In this document: in pieces, positions 36,401 through 48,400 of the stretch
How positions within the stretch are numbered: the stretch's first letter is position 1
Layout: each line of letters opens with the position of its first letter
Notes under the pieces: model-generated
Database searches by the model: none
What the model saw: only the letters and a program-made list of their open reading frames with translations
Told to the model about the DNA's origin: nothing
Made by a program: the position numbers and the translations under genes
NCBI GenBank assembly: GCA_013398275.1
Contig: VZSE01013631.1
Coordinates: 1,091,594 to 1,155,593 of the forward strand
Direction of reading: 5' to 3'
DNA: 64,000 nucleotides
Source of the DNA: Promerops cafer
Taxonomy: Eukaryota > Chordata > Aves > Passeriformes > Nectariniidae

Positions 36401-39400
36401 GGAAATCAAGATAGAAATGCAAAATTGAACCTCCCGCAAGTACAGCAACCACGTGTTTGTCACATGATGAGAAAAAAGATGCAAGTTATAGGTGAAGTAC
36501 TTGTTCTTCTCAGAGGTGTTCCAGGATCAGGAAAATCATATTTGGCAAGGTAGAACATTTATATTGCGAGCTTCTAAAAGAATTGCTTAATCGTGTACAG
36601 ATTTGGCACAGGCAGAGACAATTTTCTGACACTTGTAAATAGTTATGTGTAAACCCTAATTGCCAGCTGCACAGTACCTGCAGTGTGATGGGTAATAATA
36701 ATTGCTGAGAGCAGAGTTGCTTGCAGGTCCTTTCCTAGTGGAAATTGAAATAGGGATGATGAGCTTTAACTTCTATCACTGAACAAAGGAGTTTGTCAGC
36801 AGAGCATCATTGCTTTAGTGTTAGGTCTGCTATATTCTTTCAGTCCCAGTTTGAGTGTTTTCTTCGAATAACACTGATGGAAATATGCCAGCTCTTTACA
36901 GGCAGAAATTCCCCTTTCACTATGTGACTTTTTTTTGTATAAGCAGTATATGTGAAGCTCCTTGGGGGGAATTTTTGATTTCTTTTCTTACTCTCTAAAA
37001 GCCTAGATTGAACTTAGACTTCTTTTGACTGACACCTGAAACATTTGATGCAGTTAAGACAGGATATTTGTCAGTATGAAAGTGTGTCACTGCCTGTAGA
37101 TGGAAAAATACCTCCCTTGTTGTTTTGAAATGAGAGACTTGTAGGGAAACTGTATCAGCTCTCTCCCCTAGATAATCCTCAGCCTTTGGAAAAAAACAAA
37201 GGAGGGAAATTATTATCGATCATATTTGCTTGGAGGTTGATTTTTTTTCTCCTCTTTACCTACATTTGCTGCTTCCATTCCAGATAATTTTGGTTTTGTG
37301 CAAGAGACTGAAAAAAATATGTATGGTAGTAGACATTGGAGCCTGGGAGGAGAAGGGGAAAAAGCTGTTTATTTCTTGATCTTTCACAGGAATTTGCTTG
37401 AGGATAACCCAGGTGGAATCATTCTTAGTACTGATGATTACTTTTACAAACATGGACAATACCATTATGATCCTGATTGCTTAGGGGAAGCACATGACTG
37501 GAACAGGAAACGAGGTGAGATATAAATAATGGATTAGCTTGCTTGTTTATAGTTCAGTGCTTGTGTGCTGTTTGAAAATCTGCCTGGCTTGTTACATGAC
37601 AAGCATTTATCCCATTGTAGAAATATTTTTTAATATGTGTGGAAAAAGAATATGAGCACAAACTCAGAAGTCATCTGTTCATTGTGTGTTTTGCAATTAG
37701 AAATGCCACTGTCTTTGTCAAGAGTATGTTTTGTCTTCAGATTTTATCATGGTATGTATTTTGGGTAGTGTCCCATTTCCAGAGTGGTTACCTACACCAT
37801 ATCCCAGAAATACTTCTTCTGAGATGATCCATAATATGCATATGCAGTAAGTAATGAAGATACAAATAATACACAGATGTCTTCTGCTCTTCGTTATCTT
37901 TTTTTTTCTCTTGTACACGAAATAGTTGTCAAATTTAAACAAAATCATAAGAGCAAGGCAGAATAAATTATTTTTTCCCCCTTTCATAATTGGGTGGGGT
38001 TTTTTTGACAGTGACCTTTGCTAAACTCACCATAGAACAATTATTTTTAAGCTTTTACTTGCTAAATTTGAACCATGATCCCTTTTCTGCTGTCAAATTT
38101 CTACCAGTGGAGAAACAAAATAATAAATGTGGGATTCAGCAAGAACTGTGGTTGTTCAGACACATTGTAACATGGCTACAGAAACATGGTGCTGTGTCTC
38201 AAAGTTAGTGGTTCTATACATTTCATTACTGTGTATTTAAATTACAATAATTCTTTTGGTTTTTCATATTTTATACAGTTTACAGAGTGGACTAATCTTA
38301 AGACTGTTATAAAGCCAAGAATTTTGTATGCAACAAAGAAGTCCACTTTAAGGTGATCATGTAGTTTTTTCAGTTTGATTTACTGATTGATTAGTCATCT
38401 TGATGCATTTTACATCTGCATTTTCATTCCTTGCTTATCATACATACGTTAATTCAAAAGCTAATGCCATATCTCAGTAGCTTTACATGTGAGGGGGGGA
38501 TTTCTGAAATAGAGGGCCTTGAAACAGGTCAAGCTATGGCAAGAGTTCTTCACACAGTGGTTAATCATTATGGATTATCTACGTAAAAATAGACCAAATT
38601 TAGAGAATGAGTATTAATATTATGTTCACTCTATTGTAATGAAATTAACTGTATTACATTGCTTTGTACGTGTGTATTTTTCAGCCAAAGAAGCGTTTGA
38701 AATGCGAATCTCTCCTATAATAATTGACAACACAAACATACAAGCATGGGAGATGAAGCCTTATGTTACTTTGGTTAGTATTACAATTTGACCAATGTGA
38801 AAAGAGATTATTGACTAGCATGGCAACATTTGTTTTAAAATGGGAGTGTCTTTCTCAGTCTAGCTGCTATTCCACAATGAAGTCTGGAGTAAAAAAAAAA
38901 GTGTTGCATGGAGTCATATTGCCCAGTGTCATGTTGTGTTGTGTGACTCAGTGTCATGTAGTATATGAGCATTAACCTGGCCTAGTTACTAAACGCCAAA
39001 GCCAAGGGCTTTGTTCTTGAGGCCAAAAGCAAATGTTGAAGAAACTGGATTTTGTTCTTCTTTTATATGATCAGTATAAAATGCTTTAAAAATGTAATCA
39101 ACGCTAATGAATGAGTGATGTGTGATGCTCTATAAAACTTGAACTCAGTTTCATCTTAAATATAACATAGAGGCATAGATACCAATTAGAGGCTAGAGTT
39201 ACCAAATATTGCTAGCTTGCTTGAAGTCATGCAGATTTACTTAACACTTTTTGTTGAAGTAAACCCACCTTTTCACTTAATAGTTTCTAAATGAACATCA
39301 GCACTTTCAGAGTCTAGAGCATATTTTGCTATTGATCATTGACCATATTGGTTGGTAGTTAGAGCAGCATTATTTTATGAAATTGGTTCTGATTAACTGA

Positions 39401-42400
39401 AATGATACATTGCAAAAAAGTATTATAATGTAGATCTGGGATTTCTCCTTGCCTGCTACAGAAACACAGCAGAGAGTGTAGTACATATAACTGACAGCTT
39501 TTGAGCAGATACCCTACATATGCTGCATGTACTAATGGGTTAATGAGCAGTGAGACTTTAACACAGATAATTTTTGTTAATAAAATGTTTATTTTATTAT
39601 CATTGCATTTATTAACAACTGTCAGATTAGCAGTTCTTTTATAAGTTATGTCTTTCATTTTGCTGAAGACTAAAATCAAGATGCAACAAGAGTTCTTCCA
39701 AAGTGCAGTGTTTGGTACAGTGATAAGACTTTTTTCTGAGAACTGGAATGGGGAGAAACAGCACAGTACTTGCAGTATTTCTCCTGATTAGACTTTAGGC
39801 TCCTTTTCCGTCGTGATGAGACTGGACTATATACGAACCATTTACTTGCAGCTTGGTCAAGTTTCCCATGTGGCAGGAAGGCTGTCCACAATAGCTGTGC
39901 TAATGTAACTGAATTGCTTGTTTTGGAGCTGGTTCACATCTGGCCAGCTCTGAATGTAAGCTGTGCGCTTTCCTCTGTCTTGGAGAGGCTATGTAGACAT
40001 GTACATGCTGTATCTGGAAAGAGGAGATGTTTTGCAGTATTGTCTCAGAGAAGACATATCATGGCACAAATTTAATTTTATGGTAAGAGATACATATACG
40101 TTTTTTTAAAAAATCTCAATTTATATAAACCAAAGTGCAACCTTCCAAATTATTCCAAATGTTTAATAGGTATCAAAAATGCAAAAAACAGCTTTGAAGA
40201 AGCAGGCTATGCTTATAGTGTGCTTTGTCATAGAAATAAGACATGGGTGATGTGGCATGTGCTGTTTTATATCTCTTGTATTCAGGCTCAGCAGTTCAAA
40301 TACAAAGTAGTGTTCCGAGAACCAGACACTTGGTGGAAGTTCAAACCAAAAGAACTTGAAAGGTAAGAATGTAAAAGCAAATTATGTACTAGACAGTATA
40401 AGCTATGATTTTAAAAAAGGTATCGCTTAGTACAATGGCTAGTGAAGGTATCTGTCAAAATTTTTGTGATAATAAGTAGCTTTTTAATGGTATTTTGTGG
40501 ATGTATGTATGTATGTATTATGAGATCTTTTGTCACTTCAGTTACATACAAAAAGTACTGTTAGCAATAGACACTGTGATGTTTTCATTATCAGAGTTCT
40601 TTGCATGTAAGGTATAATGACTGTTCCTTTGAGTTACTGAGGTTGCAAAAATTATGTCAGGTTGGGGCTGTTTTTGCATCATAGTCTGGTCTTTAGTTGA
40701 AGTGTTTCTGCTGTCATTGAATTTAGGACAGTCAGCACCTCGTGGCCTAAGAGGGACAAACCTTTTTGTATCATCATTGTTGCTTACCTCTTCTTTAGCC
40801 CGACCTATTTCTTAGGGCTGAAATCGGTAAGACATAAACCCTATGTAAGTGAAAAATAAAACGTAAGAAAACATAATGAGAAAATTGGATAGATGCCAGG
40901 TTCAAATGTTATGATCACTGTCCAAAGTGAAGGCTTATGTCCCTCTGGGGAGGGACTGCAGCTCTTTAATGTCCTTTTTATGACTTGGATGCTGGGACAG
41001 AGCAAACTCTTAGCAAATTTGCAGGTGATACGGAACTGAGCAAGAGTAGTTTATTCAGCCTGAAGCAGAGATCATTGAAGAAGAATTATATTGTTGTTTT
41101 CACCTACCTTTTGAAAGGTTATAGAGAAGACTAAAAAGAATTGTGCAGGGATAGGACAAACCAAACATCATCAAGTTGGAACTTTTGATTACATTAAAAA
41201 AAAAGCCCAGCATTTACTTTAAAGTTAGTTAGGTACTGAAAGAGTTTGCTCAGAGAGTTTGTAGACTTTCAGCCATTTTGGATGTTCAAAATCAGACAAA
41301 AACCTCTGGGCAACCTGATCTAGCTGTACTTCCTCTGAGTACGAGGCTGAAGTATGGGACTTCCAGAGGCCCTTTCCAACAGAAGTTATTTTGTGATTAT
41401 ATAGTAGCTGTTGTCATCTGAATTTGCATGTTTAGCTTAAGGTTGTCTGCTTTTTAAGTGAGGTAAGGTAGATTATTTTCCTTCTTAAAATAAAAGCTAA
41501 ACCTTTTCTTCTGTATTTTCAATTTCTCTTTTACTATCCTTGGCAAGATTAACTTGTTCTAGGTGGAAGTGCAGCAGAACACAGTGCTAGTTGGTGCTTA
41601 ACAAAGTTAGTGAAAATTTCTGGCAAAGGGTGTCCGGAATAATGGGTGAATAGATTTTCTTCAAGGCTCAACGAGTTCTTAGTTAGCAAAACCAAAGAAA
41701 GAAGACTGAATTCAGAAGTCTTCGATACCCAGTTTGATATCCTTCATCTCTGTCAGGATCTGATAGAGTGTGTTTTCTGAAACTTATTTGAAGAAGATGC
41801 GTTATTAGTACAGTTTTAGATTTTTGTATTATGCAAAACATCCAACTGCAGTACAGGGAGACCAGATGGAATGGAGAAGTGGAGCAGCAATTTGTCTGAT
41901 GTGTCCTGTTTGCAATGCCTTAGTGCACTGATACAGAAAGAATTGCTGTTTCACAGCTTTTCGTCTGCCTCCCTGAATTCTTTGGTTAGTCTTGCTGTAA
42001 ATTTATTAAGTTATTATTAAATTATTCCCTTTTGTCATTGTAATACACAAATCTGAAATGTCTTTATTTTTTGTTTGTTTGTTTTCAATTTATAGGAGAA
42101 ACATTCATGGTGTATCTAAAGAAAAGATCAAAAGAATGTTGGAACGGTATGAACGCTGCCTTACTGTTAGATCAATATTGGATTCTTCAGTTCCAGACAA
42201 ATCAGAAGCTGCTGGCTGGAGTGAAGATCCTTGTCAGGAGGAAAGCCAGAGGTTAGATTCTTTCACTAGCTTTGTAGCATCAAATAAAAGGCTAAAAATG
42301 TAGCCTTTTAGCTTCTTAGCAACAAAACCTGGGTAATAGTGTTGAACAGTAAATGCATTAAAAAAGACAGTTAAGTAACAAATCCCTACATAGTTTTCTT

Positions 42401-45400
42401 AATTTTTAAGAATTTCAAGGTTTTCAGAAATGACCAGTCAAAGGATCTAGTCAACTTTGCAATGTTTTTGAAAGCTTCCCATTATGACTGTGTTACTTTT
42501 CAAGAAGCCAATCTTGACTGTCTGTTATCTTAGAAATGTGTTGTTGGATGTATGCTATAGATACAAAGCACTTAAAATCTATAAATTGTTTTTTAGAAGA
42601 ATGTAGGCCCAAATAAGAACAAATTACTATTTCAAAGTTTGTATGTGTTGATATTAGATTGTATCTTTGTGGTAGAAGGTGGATTGTTTGTGCAGCAGTA
42701 ACAGGTTACCTACTTGCTCTTCAGTATACTCGATTTAAACTTGCCTAGGTTTCTGTTGGTTGTATCCACGACTGTTCTGTAGTTGCCAGTCTGGATCATG
42801 CTGTGTATTGTGATGCACAGGAATGGCCCTCCCCAGTTCAGTGCCCCCACCGAGACTCCCAAACCAGGCACTGTTCATTCACTCCCCCTTCCTCTTCCCA
42901 TTCCTGCTCCACCAACAACATGAGGTGGTATAGAATAACCTCTGTGTTCTGGCCAAAACTAGGACACATAGGAAATCGGATTTTATTTCAGTTATTATTT
43001 CACTTGGGTTTTGCATGTGTGAAGTATTTGAAATGATAATTAGTGGAATGTAGTTGATTGTGAAAAATGGTTTAACAAGAAAAGGCACATTCTCTCGTAG
43101 TTGACGTCTAGACTGTTTTTAGCATTAAGCCAACAGGAGAGAGCAACAGTCATTAGATAAAAGTATATTTACCAGACTTGCTGATCTGAATGAGGGAATG
43201 TCTGGCAGCAAAGTGCTTTGATACAAAACTGAATGCTGGAAATGGGATGGGGGGGAGATTGACTCCTGAGAAAGTGTTCTTAGCCCTGTGCTCTAGTAAG
43301 AAGGGGATATTTACTAAAGAAAGTTCATCTTTGCTTAGCTCCTTTTTTATTGAGGAGGGTTAGAGTTACAGCTAGTCATAAATTTGTTTTCCTCTCACTA
43401 GAAGTGTAACTAGGTTAAACTCTCTACTCTAGTTCTAACTGGAATTAAAAATGTGGCCAAACACTTTAAGAAGGTTTGAAATGGGTTTATATGTCATTCC
43501 AATATGTCTTTCAGAAAGAGAGGGGCACATTCTGATGTAAAGGAAGAAGAATGTTTTGCTGCTGAGGTGCAACCTGTTGAATTAGCTGAAGTTGATAAAA
43601 CTTCTGGTATTTCTCTAACATTAGAAAGTAGTAGTGATCCTGAGCATTTTCAGAAAGAGAAAAAAGAAATGGAAAATATCTCAGTGGAACACAATTCTGA
43701 GAACAGCGCTGTTCAAGACAACTTGGAAATTAATTTATCAGATTGCATCAAAAAAGAGCTGCCCTTGGAGAAGAAAGAAGAAAAGGGATTAAAAACTGAA
43801 AAAAAGAATGAAGCAGAAATGGATGAGGTTGATGTGATCCCAACTGAAGAGACTGTGAACTTACACACAGGTGGAGCTGAGGAACACAGTGATAACAACA
43901 GTCTCAAAGTTCAGATTGCACTTGAACAACTGGGCAAAATATGTATGGAACCAAAACCAACACAAACAAGTAACACAATGGAACCAAGCAGTTTGGCTTT
44001 TGACGCATCAGGAAAACCTGAACTACTAAACTTTCTGGGTGACTGGCCCATGGAACAAACAATGGGACAGAGAGTCAAAAGATCTAGAAGACTAGAAAAA
44101 TCTCCTCTGAAGAGTGAGAAGGAAGATGAAACTCCCAGTCAGCAGCATTCTGAGATAGGTAAAGAGCAAGTGGGCCTGCATGAGACATGTACTGTTGAGA
44201 AAGAACATGAGGACGAAAATCTACCCGGTAGCTGTTACTCTGTTAGTTCAGATAAAGTTGCACCAGAATTGCAAATATTAGGATATTGGCCTGTCGCAGC
44301 CTCATTAGAACAGAGACAGCAAAGGTCAAGAAGAATGAGAAAGATGAATTTAAATCAGTGTGATGAAGACAGAAATACTGAAGATGACATTAATATGAAT
44401 GCTCTTGAAACTGTACATGTGATTCATGGGTCACCTGTGAACACTGAAGAGCAACCAGATATAAGGAGTTTGCCTGTGCACCAAGAGGAAATAGCAGCTA
44501 GTGAAACAGTAAGTGAGGAAAAATCCCAGCAAAGTAAGAGAACAAGGAAATATCACAAATTAGCCCTCACTTTTACAAACAGCAGCTTGCCACATCCCAG
44601 AGAAGGGGACAACTTGTCTAAACTTAATGTGGCAGAAGAGAAACAGGAAACAGACTTATGTAGGCAAAAAAGTAGCCATTCACAGACTGAATCACAGGAC
44701 TTCGCTCTCCTGTGGAGATTAGAAAAGAAAATGCTTTTTCCTGAGACAACAAAAATATTGCATGGCAGGCTAGATGGCTTCAAGCCCAAAGACATAGATA
44801 ATGTCTCAGATTCTCAGGGAAAAATACCCTATCGAGTTACGTATGACAAAAGTACTTTTGTGGAGGAAAGTGAGCTTATCAATATGGATGAGTCTGAAAA
44901 ACTAGATACACTCTGTAAGCTCTTTGCGTCTGTTTCATTTGAAGCTCTGAAAGATCTGTATGAAAGATGTAACAAAGACATAGACTGGGCCACAGGTCTG
45001 CTGTTAGACTCCGAGGAAAAGTTACGTAAAGCTGTTGGTACTGAAAGCTTTCAGTTAAGTGAAGCTGAGCCAGCCAATCAAGCTGCAGACCTTGATTTCG
45101 AGGCAAATACAAACTATGATGAGAATCTCAAAGACTGCAAACAAACCCCACAAGTGCTTGGGGCTGGTGATATCTTTGAGGCTTTAGAAGGCAAGAACTC
45201 ATCACTCAGCATTGCAGAAGGTAGAGCTGCCAAGACAGCTGTGACAAGTGCTGATGTGTCTGACTCATTCACTGCTACCTCATTGGATAATTCAGTGGAA
45301 CTGAAAAATTCTGTGGATTCAGCCCCTAGAACTGACACAAGCAACTCAGCAGCAGGTGTCATTGAGCTGTCCGTTGTAGGAAAGCAGAAGGGAGAGAGTG

Positions 45401-48400
45401 AGAGTCCTCTTGAAGAAACTGTAAATAAGGCATCGCTTTCACAACTTGATGCAAGTTTGCCTCGTGATCCTAACACAACTTCTAGCAATTTGAAATCTGA
45501 ATTAAACAATGACAGTGACAGTATCCCTTCAGAAAGCAATGCCGAAAATTCCAAAGGGACTGATTTGTTACTGGAAATGGATTATGCACGTCTGGCTGGT
45601 CCTAGGAGCAATAAAGAACGGGAGATGGATGAAGAAACTCAGGAGAATTCCAGGGAGATACGTGGTAAAGAAGAAATTGAAACTCCAAGCTGGGCTGCAG
45701 CTAAAGCCAAGAGACAGAGCCCTATACCAGCATCACATGCAGCCTTCAGTATAGATTGCCTAGAACTAACGTTGCCTCCTGAACTGGCACTCCAGCTGAA
45801 AGAGATATTTGGACCTGTTGGCATTGATGCAGGTATGATGTCATTATATACGTGTTTTTGTGAAAAAAAAATTATTTGGGTAGGAAACCTTTCTTTCTTT
45901 GCCTGTGCTTTTTTCCTTTCATGCTTGCTTTAGAGAATAGATTCCTGTAATTCCTCATGACACTGGTGGTTGATGTTGTTAATGCAGAAATGAAACTGAA
46001 CTAAGCATGGCGTAAGATATAAGTGCAGTAGTGCTACCTTCTGCCTTTGTCTTTTTGTACATGCACATACTTCAATACAAAAAGAAAATATATTGGCTTA
46101 TTTGCATTCTGAGCAACAGGCCTTTGAGCTTATATTCAAACTCTAAAGAGATATTTAGATGATAAGGAATATGCAAATCATGGCTGATTAGGAAAGAAGA
46201 AAGGGAAAAAAACCTTTCGGCATCAGTTAAGTTGGAGAACGAGAAGACGGATGGCTGAGGGAGATGAAGTGTGGCTGTATACTGAAAAGATGGCAACAGA
46301 CCAGTCTGCTGGCAGATTACGGATAAGGAAGCCATAAACAGCTTGAACATGCATCTCAAAAGTTAAAGAGCAATAGAAAATGGGAAAAAGAAAATAGAAG
46401 CAATATACAGCTTGATGTTTTTCTCTTTTTTTCCCCCCACACTTTTTCTTTTTTTTTCTTGTTTCCATCTTTCATCTTGAAGATTTCTTTATGTGAAACC
46501 CTGGATACCTGATTTATTGGTGGGTTTGATTGCTGGCCTCTTTGCCTTACATGCCTACCTCCTTAAAAAAAAAAAAAGGTTTGTTTTTTATAGCGGAAGT
46601 GTGTTTTATTGTGTCTGAAGTATGCCCAAAATTTTTATTTGATGCATATGTACTTCTTGCTTTTTTATTTTTGAAAGGATGAGAAACACCCTTTTTGGGA
46701 AAAAGAGCTTTTTTTTATGATACCATGATAATTTCTGCTGTTTTCTTTAGTGTTTGGGAGGATGCTTGGAATTTGTTTCTCTGAGTTTGATTGTTGGAAA
46801 GGAGGGATGTGACTGCTGTTGGGCTGTGGTGGGTATGTTGTACAGAAAAGCAGTTGCTTTGTGGATTGCAATGGAATAGGGGGAATCACAGTTTCGTAGA
46901 TGAAACTGTTGTTTTCAATTAACAACGGCTTTGTAAAAGAAGGGTCTGCTAGAAAAACTGAAAACAGGAGGAAAAATGCAGTTGTCCAGGTAGTCATATT
47001 TCAGCAATATACAGTTAATATGAACTTGTTTCTATCCTACCCTTTCAGAGTTTTTGAACACATGAAAACAATTTCTGTTGAATGCTTTTTTTTGTTTAGA
47101 ATTTTTTTTTCAGGCATGACCAGTTTATGTAGAATCTCCAAAGTTAAAATTAATAAGTCTAGGATACTGTACTTTATTTGCTTATGTAAGTTTTTATAGA
47201 ATGTTTTTAATGAATATATTTTCTTTGTTCCTCAAGGATCACTAACTGTTGAGGATTGTGTGGTTCATATTGATCTGAATTTGGCAAAAGTGATTCATGA
47301 AAAATGGAAAGAATCTATTATGGTCAGTAGATTTCTTGCTAATTATACGTTGTGGCATGCCTGTATTTTGTCAGACCATTTGTCTCCATATGTCTTGGTC
47401 TAAAGGTGTTATCTTTGCAGGAACAATGATAAAATGTAATAGTAGTTTGTAAAATGTGCGGGGTGTATCAGTATGTCATAATCATTGGAGCTATTGAAAG
47501 ACGCTTTAAGGGATGTCATGAGTGCCTCATCGTGAAAACACGATTCTTAAAAAAGAACGATCATAGTGCACAATTTCACTACAAGATTGATGAAAAATTC
47601 CACTGGCCAAAAATCCTTATTGTCTTTTTGACCTGTAAAAAGAGTTCTTTTATGAATTATTCTCTATACAAAACATCTCCACATGCAAAAGAGATGAGTT
47701 CTCTAACCTGTGTTCCTTTACAGCTCTGTGAAACTTGGAATGCCTTTTGGCAAAATTTCTGTTTGGTTTATATAATTAAGGCTGTGAAGTCTCAGCAGTG
47801 GGGTATGTTTCTCTGGTTTGATGTGGTTTTAGAAAGATAATTTTAGCTTATAAATTTCACTTCATAATTATTTTTCCTAAATATATTTCTTTTAAAATAC
47901 TGAATCTTTGAGAAATATTTTCAGGCCTTATTTTGAAACTGCTTTAATTAGGAGCTAACGCTTGCTAAGTTTTCTTGCAAAATTCATAACTTATAACATT
48001 CATGATTTTACTATTTTTATTTAGAAGCGTCAGAGGAGAAATGAATCATGTAAGTTGTCTGCAGAAGGTATGTTGTGTATTTCTGTTAATTGTAAAAATA
48101 CTTAATGTTCAGGATAAAAGTATTTAATTTTTTGAAACTTAAGGTTGCAAATACTCTCTATCTGTTGAAAAATGATGACTTTATTTATTAGGCTAAATTT
48201 TATCGCCTTTGGATCCATTTACCAATCTCTTACGATGGTGTGGGGGAGGGGAGAGGAGTTAATTATAAGCAGAATCACTAGTTCCAGATAAAGCCTATAA
48301 TTTTGTGTCATTCAGAAAACTTTGAGAAGCTCTGGTTGAAGCAGACAGCTGTTTGGTAGGGATTCTCTGTGGCAAGAAAAGGAGCAGCCAGAGAATTACT

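Larger units (their letters stand above)
33495..43514 (+). other. N4BP2: N4BP2 introns 1-6 (non-coding)
   Basis: The six introns between coding exons 1 and 7 are AT-rich and hold no further exon I can support. Within them are an ATGT microsatellite around 40500-40518, a plus-strand CR1 relic (about 40965-41404) and an LTR fragment (about 42811-42966). Confidence 0.7.

Noticed and set aside
40890..40905. GGTTCAAAT, tRNA B-box-like
   Set aside because: No A box, no cloverleaf pairing and no terminator; no tRNA gene was seen anywhere in the window.
45833..45933. C-terminal extension of N4BP2 exon 7
   Set aside because: The frame continues into the intron after the GTATGA donor; exon 8 restores the conserved SLTVEDC sequence.
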